A stretch of 64,000 nucleotides of DNA, taken from assembly GCA_947846985.1 (NCBI GenBank), contig CANTUZ010000006.1, positions 45,305,707 to 45,369,706 on the forward strand, written 5' to 3'. The first letter of the stretch is position 1, and each line of letters begins with the position of its first letter. The notes beneath the pieces were generated by a model that was not told the DNA's origin, did not search any database, and saw only the letters and a list, made by a program, of their open reading frames with translations. The position numbers were made by a program, and so were the translations under genes. The stretch comes from Fratercula arctica (taxonomy: Eukaryota > Chordata > Aves > Charadriiformes > Alcidae). Shown here piece by piece: positions 13,352 through 25,722 of this stretch.

Positions 13352-16300
13352 AGGTAAACGCTATACCCTCAACAGTAATAAATTAAATTTCTTCATAAGA
13401 TAAATGTTCATTGAATGGAAATGATGCATACATTTTTTTTTTCCATTTTCCCCCTCACTAGCAGTACAGAATAGAACACAAGTGCACCTTGGGGAACAAA
13501 ATTAATATATTCAAATAAGTTTTTTGCATCTTGAAAACAAGCTCTAAACATCTTTCACAATGCATTCAATCCCTTTTAAAACTTTATGGCTGTATCATGA
13601 AAGAACATTCTGTTTGTTAGCCAACTAACCAAGCAAAAAATATTTACGTATAAATTTTCAACAGTGTGTTTCAAAATTAAATCTTAGTTGCGTTGACCTC
13701 TGTGTCTGTGCTAAACCTAGGGACTAGCTTTACTTTTCAATGGGCCTGTAACACATTGAATATCACTACCAAAAGCAAAGGTGGTTTTGCCATTTAAAAT
13801 TGTAGGTGTAGGTTGAATAATGAAAATGTAATTGCTTGGCTTTCAGTTAACCCTGCAGAATATTGATTATGATATTTTATCTAAGATAGTTATAATTGTT
13901 TTGTTTCAGGAAGCCACATTATAATCACATTAAGACACTTCAGGGTGTCTACCCTAACAATGGCATGTCCTGCTGTGTCTTATTACTTAAATGTGCTTGC
14001 AATTTGCTCTCCCTGCTGACTCTTCATTTGTCTTTTGTAGGCATAGATTGATAGCAACTTTTACCAAGTTGTATTTATTTTACTAGGAAGAGTGTTGATC
14101 AATACCATATGAGCTGAGACAATCAAACTCATTTTTCTAATGATACTATTTTTCCAGAAGGCCTGATGAGAGGTATTTATTTGTACCATACCTTACAATC
14201 AATTACTCCATACAGATAGTTAGCGAGATAATAACCAAATGATCAAACAAGGATAATTGTTTCCCCATTTAGCATGACTGGTTATTCTGCAGGAACACGT
14301 GAGCAATCCTGGGAAGTTAGTGCGAGTCCGGGCTCATGGACCCTTATGGCTCATCCCGGAAAGCCAGGCACTTCCAGTTTGGCTGTTTTGAGACTGTCGT
14401 AAGACACATTAACTTGCTGGGAACAAGGTAGTTGGAAATATAGCACTAAATACCATGGGTAGAGACCGGCTGCTTATTTCTGTGGCAGCCCTATATCACG
14501 AGAAGGTATGAATGAGTTCATGTAAAAAGAGGCATTAAACACTTCTTCGTATTGAAATACAGACAGAGTCTATATTCTTCACTGTAAAGGCACACGGAAA
14601 AGCAACCAACAGCCTCAAAAGTGTTCAAGTCAGAATTTTTACACCATTTTAGTGCTGAAATGACATTAACTTAGTCAGTTTGCTTAAGATTATTCACATG
14701 AAGGCAGTAAGTAGCCAAACACGATGAAGTGTGTAGAAGAGCTTTAAAGTTGCTTTCAGATACGTCAATTTAAACAAATTCCTCAGTAAACCAAAGCCAC
14801 TCTGAGTCACGTTCGACATCCCTCCTGAGTGGAAATCTCTCCGGGGAGAAAGCCCAAGGTCTGGAGCAACAGCCCAGGGGGTCTGCCGCTTGGTCCTGGG
14901 CGAGGGCGAGCGGCGGGCTGGCTCTGCACATCGCCTCTGCAGCTGTACAAGTGCTGAATTAGCTAAAGCCAGAGATTGATTCCCCTCATCGAATATTAAT
15001 TCGACTGTAACAAGGTCAGGCTAAAATGTGCACTTCCTGACGCCAGTGAGGAGTGCATGAGGAGCAGCTGAGCTCATGAGGGTGTTTTTTGACACCCATC
15101 TGGATTCTCTGATGTCTAATAAAGGGTGAAGTTATCTTTATTCTCACTAATATCCTCCCTCTCCTGGCTTTTATGAAATCGGAAGGAATTTAATATCCCC
15201 ATGAGCTCCATCTCTCTGTTAAATTTCATTATAAATACTTAATGGCTTAAAAAAGCATTAGTACAGATAGCTGGGCAGGTAAACAGACACATGAGTGTGC
15301 AAGTTTATATATATAGCTTATATATGTAGCTCATAGATATATAAAAATAAATTTCTCCTTGGTCATGTTAGCAATCTTTTCCTACTTCTTCAGTAATATT
15401 AGAAAGAAAAAGCCTTACTAGGAGAAAATACAGTTAAAGCTAAATTTGTCCTAGACTTATTCCCCCGAATGACAAAGCACAAAGACTGCATTTTGTACAG
15501 GTGAACTGCCAACAACTTGGAATTATATGTTTAAGTAATGAATGAATTCCCTCTAGATTTTTTAACTCAGCGTGGCCTAAATTAGTTATATACCTCTCTC
15601 GTATCCCAAGCATATGCATCAAAGACACAGTAGTATGTAGAAACCTATAGAAAACTATGCAGCAAAGCAGTAGAAATTAATTCCTTATGTTACACTGAAG
15701 TGGTTGTAATCTAATACAAACTGCACAGCTTTTAAAGCTGAAAAGAGGAAAAAGCACACTAATACCGGGATAAACAGTATTGCTTCTGAGGGTCTTCTAC
15801 AGAGAAAGTAAAACAGGAGCCACACCTAATTAATAGAACTTTATCTCAGAGTTTTCTTAATATTGCATGATCCAGGGACCCAAGTTCCACATTAATATCT
15901 GTTTTATGATTCCCCCTGCCCTAGAATGAACCACAATTTCATTATCAATTCCAGACATCTATGTCTAAGATGTATTTTCAGTGTTTACAATGCTTTTCAA
16001 AACAGAACTAATGAACTGTGTGTTTTAAAGGACTCTGTGTGTTTTGTAGGCAGGCCTGTTATTAGAGATAGAAAACAAATGGGAGCAATAAAGTTGAAAT
16101 GATGCCTGGTGTACAAATAAAAGTTGTAAGCAGCAGGTTCAATATCTTTGCATAATCGTGACTCATCTAGCTGAGATATCTGCAAGCAGAGAACGCAGGA
16201 TGTGAAGCCGTGAAATGCTACTTCATGAGAGAAAGGAGGAAGTTCTCCACGCTGGGAGCATGCCCGTCACAAGCTCATGTGTATATAACCTACCATCAGA

Positions 16301-19300
16301 GGGAGACAGAGAGTCCCACCATGGAAAGGGCGGTGTGTTCAGCCTGTAAAGTCACCCGGTAACCATACTCTCAAATTAAAAATGCATATTTAAAAAAAAA
16401 AAAAAAAGTTACAAATATTTGCAACTATTCTAAAGACTTTTCCTAGAAATTCTACTTTACTCTGATTTCTTCCATCTCTGGTTGTTTGTTTTTTTTTTTT
16501 TCTTTTCCCTTCCTCCTTGTTTACCTGAGCCAGCTCGCGAAGATTTAGCTTTCTGTCTGTTGCTCCTTTGCCCCGACATATTGCCCTGATTTGATCACAG
16601 CTAATAAGAGGGATCCCGCTTACATTTCTGCTTCTGATCACTCTCGAGTCTCCATCTACATCAGTTTTTCAAATCTCCACAGCCTGATATCTACATGTGC
16701 CTCTGATTATTTCATGCCTGGAATTCTTTTGTTTTCTGGTAATGCAAGAACTTATTCTTTCCTCATCCAAACATCTCCAGAACATCCAAACAACATCTTC
16801 ACTTACTTTAACATTTTACTGATAATTCTTACACCACTTTACATCCTTTTGCAGATCCAATTATTTTTTAGGTGCAGAAATATTCTGCACAGCTTCATAA
16901 TAACCGATTTTCGTACTTCACATACACAACAGTGTTTGGGCAGGTTAGATTTTTACGGGAACAAAATGATCTGTAGCACCCAGGTGCAGACTGCAAATGC
17001 GTATTAGTGAAGAACATGTACATTCAAAGCACCCCAATAAAAGAAACCTGCAGACAGTCTGGGAAAATCCTGACCTTGAACAGTCTATGACTGGTAAGCA
17101 GTGCAACACGGTTGTAAAGCTTGGGCACGTGCTGTATCACAGCATGCGATAAGCACCTTCGGACTTGACAGAAAGGAACATATTTTTCAGGATCAGTCCT
17201 GTCATCCTAAACCAGGCATTTAAAACAGGTCAAAGAATTTTAAGAGTGACACTGCTTACTAGTCATTAATTTCAGTGATTAGTTCAAATGCAGTTGTCTG
17301 CGCTGTCAAGGTATAAAGTCTGGTGAGGCAGAGCCTTACTCAGTGGGATTCCAGTCTTAAGCTTTTGCCTCTTTTCAGCTCATCCACTGAATTTGTGCTA
17401 ATAAGCATTTGTCCTTGGCTTTCTGGCAGAATTCTTTATCAAGACAGACAAAGATTGCTATTTCTGCACCCAAATAGGAAGAGAGATTGCAAATGTAGTG
17501 GGATACCCCGCAGGCTTTGCAGAAAAAAACCTTTGTGCGGAACTCCCTTTTCTTTTTTCAAGTTTTATCCCGGGTCTGACACTTGGACAGAGGGGTATGT
17601 AAGGTTTGTCAAACCCCTCTGTGAGTGCTTCGGTCAATGTTATCGTCTTCAAAGTAGATTCAATTTTGCCTGCACGGTAACACACTCTTTTCCTGATGGA
17701 GAATTGTCTCACAGTTTTCTCTTTGTTTTAATGTATGGCAGGCTGATTTGTAACTTAGCTAGGAACTGTGAACATGGTCAGAATAATTTGCTGAAATGTG
17801 GTGGGTCTGTTTGGCCAGTAATATATTAGCTATTTCCAGAGGAAATAATGCTTCAGGTTCACGTTTTCCCTGCTTGCTTAGCTATGCAACTTCTCCCTGG
17901 TGGGCAAAGTCTTTAAAGGTCAACGTGTGTGTGTATACAACGTAAAATTGCTCCAAGATCTCACTGCTTGTTTCTCTGACATCTTTGCAGTGGAGCATTC
18001 TCCTCCAGGTGAGGCAAGGTCTCATTATCACTATCATTATTCTAAGTAAGCCAATTTAGTGATTCTTTCCCACCTGGAGCACTCTTACTAGCTGGGATGC
18101 AAAATCAAGTCTGAGACAGGATCATTTTATCCAATTAGGGAGCGGTCCAGGAGCACTTGTGGGACTTTTCTCCTCAGGGTGGATTTAACATAAGGAATGG
18201 ATTGTCTTGTGTAGCTGGGATAGATCCTCGAAGGTTAGGAGCCTATCTGCTGTCTATTAAATGACTTCTATTTCCTACACCCGGAGATCTGTCCAAATAA
18301 AGTATAGAAGAGGATGTGGAGTCTACAAAGGGATCACAAGCCAGAAAAGCTGCCTGTGAAGGGTTGGTTACCAAGGTCCAGGCCAGAAACGCTGCTGAGG
18401 GAGAGCTGGTGATGGCTCCACAGCGGGGTCCCTCCCTGGAAAGAGATCTGCTAGAGAGGTATTGACTTGCTAGTAAGTGTTTTGGAGCTGGTGTCTATAT
18501 ATTTTTCTTAATCCTCTTTCTTCAAAGGAGATTACTAATTAGTTGTTATCGCAATGTTCCCAATCCCAACTAAGTACATCCCAACACCGAAACCAGAGGA
18601 GGGCTCCAGCGTGAGACTCTTTCAGCCTGCACACACCAGGCACGTTAGAGGTGAGAGGAGAAACACAAGGAGGGCGCAGGGTCTGATCCCATCTGGGTCC
18701 TGATGACTCCGGGGTCCAGACACAGTCCAGAGTAACTAATCACCCTGTGCAGCTCCATTAGTGTCTGTTGGCTCTAAGCACTTAGAGCCTTTTAAAATTC
18801 TTGCCCAAAGCACGGGCAAGAGCATAATTTCTTAATGCTTTCTTTTTCCTGCTGAAAAGATTAGCATTCGGTTTGTACTGTGAACTCTGCATTAAATAAA
18901 ACGTCGAGGAGAAAACAAAACAAAACAAACCAAACAAACAAAAAAAGTTGGTGGCAAAACAGCCCTTCATTTTGAAAGAACTCGCCCTGAATTTAGCGAG
19001 GTTTCTGCTCACAGCTCTGCCTTCCCTCTTGTCAGAGGTGACAGGGATCGGCCTCAACCTCACGGGAGCCTGGGGAAGGCTTTTTCCTTGCAGTGCCTTT
19101 AGCGAGGCAAACCCTTGCGGGATATCACCCTCAGCTGAAACCCGCGAAATCTTCATAATCCCTCATAACCACTAATTTGTAAACTAAAATAAGCAAACTG
19201 GGAGAACTAGTTTAAAGAAAGGCTTTGAACTCAACATGCATATATGATTGCATACGGCGATACAATTTCTATCATCATTTTTAAACAACACTCTTGAGTG

Positions 19301-19465
19301 GCTTCAGAAGGCATTTCTGGACTCAGGATATTTTAAGTCCCTCCTGTTTAGATGATGATTGGGTTATTTTGTCTGCCAGACCTTCAGGAATATGATTTTT
19401 ACAGAGAGATATTTAATGTATTAAATTTCTCAAAGGGAGGAGTAAACATCTCGTTATCTTGCTCC

Positions 19466-19515
19466 AAAAAAAAAAAAAAAAAGCCTGAAAACAAACAAAC
19501 AAATAAAAAAAATAA
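19466..19515 (+). repeat. A17 run followed by (CAAA)n and A-rich sequence
   Basis: An A17 homopolymer at 19466-19482, then GCCTGAAAAC, three CAAA units and an A8 run. It is simple A-rich sequence with no retrotransposed body visible upstream. Confidence 0.9.
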
Positions 19516-21191
19516 CCAGCTGGATCCATAGAGATACCTGAAGGGAGGGAGCAGTAATAGAAAAATGAAGATGTCCAGTGTGATAAATAATATTCTATAT
19601 TATCCGTGTTGTTCTCCATGCACACTTCACTTAGAGTGTATTTTGACTTTGAGGTTTTATTACAGATGTTTGTTTGTTATTATTGCCAGTTTTTCAGTAA
19701 ATTCTACTGTCTGTGGAATTTTGGTCTTTATGTGATGTTGCTGGCTTAGGTCGTTTACTGTCCTCAATTCAGAAAACAGTCACACACAGCACTGAAGGGG
19801 AGTATATAGCCCTGAGACAGAAGTCTGGAAGAGCTAAAAAATAGCTTGTTAGGGGTTTTTTTTTCCCAACATAGACGTGTCTGACCTATTGCAGATTACA
19901 AAGGGAGCTTTAATGGAAGCTGGTTGCTGTGTTTACTTGAGGAATACATTTGATAATGTTGTGATTATAAAAATAGATACTTTAGTTTAGTTGACCTGTC
20001 CTAATTTAATTATGTTACTTTCCAGAGCCTTTCCTATGCAGCCAGGCGTCCTTAGCAATCAGCTTCAAGGCAAGCAGCTATCGCTTTCCTGATGGCCTCC
20101 CCTGGCATTAAATGTGCCTCCAGGTTGCAGGAGGGGCGAGTTGGGGATGCTCTTCCCACGCTCCCCGTCACCGTCCCCAGGACGTGAGACACACCAATGC
20201 TGGCCCTGCTCCATGCGCTGCTGAAAATTGCCTGGACGTCTGTATAAATGGCAGGATGAACTATAACTTCATGTTTTTTGTGCAAGCTCGGGGTATGCCT
20301 GGGCTGAAGGTTGTTTGGAGGAGAGCTGGGAAGGATGGGAGGGATGGAGAGGGACAGCTTTGCTGGGTGCTGCCGTTCACGGGGTTCCACATCGGCCTGG
20401 CTGCATGAGGGATGGCCAGAGTCAACAGGTCCTTGATGAGTGTGGACACCCAAACCCACCCAGAACCGGGGCAAATCACTGGCTGAGTCCCCGCCTGCCC
20501 CAGGACTCAGTCTCAGCTTCAAGATACTCACCTTGGCTTCTCTCTTACCACCTTCAGAGGCCTGGTAAGTATGGATGATCGATATTGGTGGCAAAATCAG
20601 TCTTTCTGTTTGCGAGTTAAAGGTGACCTTTAAGGAAGTGAGACCCCGGGAGATTTGGAGATTTATTTTTTTTCCCTTGATTTGAAGCTTATGTTATTTT
20701 GCATGGGGTTTTAGTGGCATCCCAACATTCTTAATCTACTGACTGCAGGTCCTTTAAAACCGAGGGACTTAAATCTAGTCATTTAATTGAGTCTAAATTT
20801 GAAAGTTTTTGTATGATCTCCTTTTAATTCATTTTTAATTCCTTTATACATTTTTAATTACATTATTAGAGTGCTTGTGCTGAAATTCACCTAGAGTGCT
20901 GCACGGAGATAATTAGTTAATGTATAAAGAGAAAGCCTATTGTATTTGGTACAGTTGAGGATTACTGGAATTCAAAACATTCTGGCTTTTTAACTTTAAG
21001 ATTGTACACTAATACGGTCCAAATGAAAATTTGCATACACAATATTAACCTGGCAAATGTGAGTGGGAAAGAACAAAAAGGCAAGCAAACACCCACTTTC
21101 CCTGGTAGTCATATAATGCTCATTATTAGACCTTAACCAGTAATGACACTGTATCTGAATCTCGATTAAAAAATTAATTGCTGACTAACTA

Positions 21192-21225
21192 TAAAAAAAA
21201 AAAAAAGAAAAGAAAAAGAAAAGAA
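21192..21225 (+). repeat. A-rich (AAAAG)n tract
   Basis: An A14 homopolymer running into AAAAG-type pentamers. Confidence 0.9.
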
Positions 21226-22084
21226 TAAAGCAAACAAGAAAAGAGATGGAATTAACTGTAACACAATGAATTCACAAATCCAGTAGTGTAGTACATATTC
21301 TAACAGCCTTAACAGACTGTCATTTCCCACTCCAACTCCAGAGCAGAGGACAATAAACTCTGGTAATGGCAACAATACCAGGCACGTTCCTATTTCAAAC
21401 AGCAAGTGCTAATTTGTTCTTTATTTATATATGCAATTGAAAACAATAATGTTACATTTATGCTGTGGAACTGTAAATGTTAGCTTTACTGGTTTGTCTC
21501 TTTGAGTTTTAAGGCGTCTCTTATTGACCACTGGAAGACAAGTTCGGCTTCTACTTCACCCAAGAAAAAATTATTGCTTGGAAAAGCTCGATTCATTTTT
21601 CATTCTTTGCTATCCTGATGGCCATACCTCACAATTACATTTGAGACCATGGTCCTGTTATGCTGTGAACTGTGCAGATGCATTGAAGGGCCAGCAGTTA
21701 AAACAGGCAGAGTAGAGAACGAATAGAAGGGGAAGTGCGCAAAGGGGTGGTGTCACCTACTCAGTGGCAGAAATAGAAAATAAAAGCCAGATCCAATTAG
21801 TATTAGTTTGGAGCACTGTTCACAACAGAGGAGTAAAGTACAAATCATATTATAGAAATGACTTCAGAGAACGGCTGGAGATTATCTTGCTGAAAGGTGA
21901 TATTGTGCCCAGTTAGAAACTTTAATACCACTTTGCTTCCCTGGGAAAGCAATTGATTTCACTGCAGTGTGGAGCACGTGCTGCTCCAAACCTGGGAGGA
22001 TGAAGCTCTGCTCAATTCATGGGTAACTGCATATGTGATAAATTCAAGAAGGTATATGTCTGAAAATTCCCTGACATCCTGGCC

Positions 22085-22088
<4 letters not shown>

Positions 22089-22119
<31 letters not shown>

Positions 22120-22150
22120 AAGAAAGAAGAAGAAGAAAAAAAGAAGAGAA
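22089..22150 (+). repeat. A29 run followed by GAAA/GAA purine tract
   Basis: Twenty-nine A residues (22089-22117), then GAAAGAAAGAAGAAGAAG and more purines, making a 62 bp pure purine strand. The flanks do not resemble a processed transcript. Confidence 0.95.
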
Positions 22151-25100
22151 TTGTATTTGGCTGTCTCCTGTACAAACATCCTCAAGTGCTGCAGAGAGGA
22201 TAGAATTTCCCATTTCCTTTGGGAGCAAAACAGCAATACCTGAAATAGAAGATAGGAAAATTTTAAAATCCTACATAGCTTGTTACTTATTTATACTATA
22301 AGACATTTTCACAAAATGAAAAGTAGGTGAGATCCAAACAGCAATGGAAAAGATTTTTGGAAGAGATTTGTGCATGTGGAAATTTGGGCTTTTCACAAAA
22401 ATGTAGAAACCTGACATTTTGTAATCAGAATCTAAACACTGTGATCTAAGGACGCAGAGATACAGCTTCAGAATTACAATTCAAGCATTTGTTGGTCCCT
22501 CCATCTTCAGTGAGGCTTCAACGTAGACCTCATTTTTGGTACAATATTGGGGATACGTGTATGAGGAAACTCGGCAACAGAGTGCCTCAGAATTGAAGAC
22601 AAAGTCCTAAATTTCCACTGAAAAAACAGCTTCACTCATAAATTTGAGACTGTCCATTCCCTTCTGCATATATTTCACTTGAACCTGGGTTTTTTATCTA
22701 CTGGTTTTATTATCTATCCAGGTAACATGGTTCTGGTGGAGAACTTAAGCGAAAGATATTCTGCCTCTCTGGTACCAAGCACTTGCTGAGGATAAAGATC
22801 AAATCTGGCAGAGGAGGAAATTCCCTTCTCTTCAGAGGATGTGGCTAGCTATATCCCACACAAGGATCTCGAAACTGAATCCTCCTTTGGGCAATAAGAT
22901 GTCAAGGTATCCTCAGAGAATGCCTTTATGCAAGATTCTGTATTTGTTTTATGTAACAGTCAAAAAAAGGCCCAAGGTGCACCTTGAGATAAGCAGTACT
23001 CCAAGCCACTATGATTAAAGCCCATCAGTTTATAAATCAAAAGCATACTATGAGATTATGTGGGTAGCACCAAATCTCTTTGTCTTTCAGTCACACCACC
23101 CATGGGACCCTTGATCCCATATATTTTTAGATCAAGTGAAGATCTCATTCAGCCCATGGCTGCAACGTGGAATACACAGAAAGAAACTTAAAAGGTACGT
23201 TCATGGTTGCTCCTGCGTGGGGAGCTTGACCAGTCTTCATTTTCCAGGCTCTCTGCTGGACCATCCAGCTATGACTCCAACTACTGTGCTGGACTTGCAC
23301 AAGAGAAAGAAAATTAAGCCACTTTTTTTTTTTTTTCTTCATTTTTCCTTGAGGTAGTTCGCTTCAGCTGTACACAAAAATGTCTTTTACAAGGACAGTA
23401 CATATTTGCAGAACAGAAAAAAAAAAAACCAAACCTCCTTTCGGGGGCTGAAGGACCACATCTGAGCTGGGGGGAAATCACCAATTCCTGAAGGAGCCTA
23501 TTAGTTTCTAATAGTCTCGTCCTCCTGAAGGGAGGGGATAGATGGTGGTGCTTCTGTGTCAGCTGAGACATTTCAGGGACATTTTCCAGCCTGTGGAGGA
23601 CAAATGATGAAAGACAGTGAAACCAAGATGTATTTGATGCAATAATAATTACTGGTAAATTTGCAAACTCTAATTTTGAATTGCTGACTTGGCCTGGTTC
23701 AGACACATAACAATGATTCAGAACCTTTTAATGCCTGTACAAGACTCGGTCACACAGATAGCTGGAAAAGGGGATTGCTTTTCTTTTTTCGTATGTTCTT
23801 TTTGAACATGCTGGTTTTAGTTTTTATATTTGTGGCAAACTGAAATTCCAGAAAGTCTCTATCAGACAGGACATCAATAAGTTATAATGATCTAAGATGC
23901 TCATGGGTATGCTTGTAAAAACTTCTAACCCAAACAACTCGTGCACATTGCGTGCTTAAAATATTTCAATCCTTTGGTAGTAAGGGAAAATAATTTCTGT
24001 AAAAATGTGATTATAGCTGAAGTGTCTAACCAGTCTTTCCTCAAAAGGCCTGTGTAAATGAAGGTAGGCATTTCTACGTGATCAGACTGCTCCTCTTATT
24101 TTCCATACTGGTATTTCTTTTAAAATATCGTTCCCATCCCCTTAGCTGAATCCTTGCTGCTTGCTTAGATCATTCTTCACCTTATTTTGATACCGACCTT
24201 CCTGCAGCACTGCTCTAACCTCATGTTAGAGGTCCCTGCCACGCACACATGGATCAGCTACAGAGCATTACAGCTTCCTAACTCCAAACAACAGCTCAAA
24301 CTTCCAACTCAGAAGTTTGTGATTTTGGGTGCTGGCCAAAAACGATGTTGTCAAGCTGATATAAACCATCTGCTATTGTATTTACCATTTTTTTGGCTCT
24401 ACATAACTCTCTGGTTTTGGAGGCAAGTCCTTCAGCATAGTCCTTGAATACCAAAACTTTGATGGAAGGGACAATATGGTCATAAGCCATCAATTTATCT
24501 GAGCTCAGAAAAAGCACCATTAAAATAACGAAACACCTCCACAGCCACCCGTGAGATCGTGGGCCTGTTACAGACAGAGAATGTGGCTGCACAATCTTGG
24601 CTACTGGGGAGTTGGAAGGGAAATTGTTTTTGTGATGACAACAAAGACACAAGCACAGATTTAGAGCTTTATCTTTTCCTTATTGGAATTTATGTCAAAG
24701 CTTCCTTAACCAGATAAAAACGTTTCAAACGTTTATCCATTTGGTTGAAAGCTATTTCCTTAGCTGAAGGATTTAATCAGAATGCTAACATTTCCACCAA
24801 AGAGAAGATAGGAAAAAGTGTTATAGTATTTTGGCATGATTGTTTCTCTTCTCAGGTGGAATCAGAAAGGACAAACAAAAGCAAAAGGCAATAATGATGC
24901 TACTTGCAAAACTAGCTTTCTCAAAGGGGCTCTATCTCTGCCTGGGTATGCAGATTTTCAAAAAATGTCTGTAGATAAATGAATTATGGCACCTGACCTG
25001 CCTCTAAAAGGGAAACTAACACTAGTTTGTAACAACTAATTTTTTTTTTTTTTTTATATATACAGGATGACTTGATAAGGAGTGGGAGTCAAGCCATGTT

Positions 25101-25701
25101 GCAATTTCATTCAGTTGTTCGTGAAAATACATCAGAAATAATCTTTCCATTGTGTTGCTGCGCAGCGGTCACAGAACAGTGTCAATGGGCCCAAAGGCAT
25201 GACCCAAACTCCTCCATTTTCCATAAGCACGAAGTTGGAGTGAAATGGTAGCCTAGGAAGTGAAAAACTTATTTTATTCAGCCAAGTCACCCGGCTATCA
25301 GTTTTCGCCAGAGATGACAGAAGGGAAAGGATGGCAGACGCAAGATGATGATTCCGGAAAATCCAAATAATAATAAAAATCCACTAGAAGTAATAGTGGT
25401 TTAAGTAATCTACTTCACCAGACTTTAGAGCACGCCACTCTATAATCTCCACGAAAATAAAACATCAGTATTTATGTGTCAACATTGCTTGATATATAGT
25501 CAGCAAAATCAGAAATAGGCCTACATAAAATAAAATCTGGCAAAAGCACAGAGACTGCTTTCCATCCGGCACTTTTCAAAATGTCACTGAATGACATATT
25601 ATTGTATTTTGTAGCAGAAACCACTGCTGTCCAAGTACTGAGATTTAAACAGACATATTTATGTGGTATTCCTGATCTTGCCCATCAGCTAATTAATTTT
25701 C

Positions 25702-25722
25702 TTTTTTTTTTTTTTTTTTTTT
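25702..25722 (+). repeat. T21 homopolymer
   Basis: An uninterrupted T21 run followed directly by CTAG, giving a splice-acceptor-like context on the plus strand. No plausible exon follows. Confidence 0.9.

Noticed and set aside
16591..17007. 138-codon frame, plus strand
   Set aside because: It has a Leu/Ile/Ser/Thr-rich translation without motif or neighbours, and is probably chance.
17323..17829. 168-codon frame, plus strand
   Set aside because: It has no domain, no splice context and no recognisable homology. Composition is like the surrounding intergenic DNA, and length is within chance for a 64 kb window.
20052..20594. 180-codon frame as a gene
   Set aside because: It has low-information composition in a GC-richer patch, with no family recognised. 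It is kept only as a finding.
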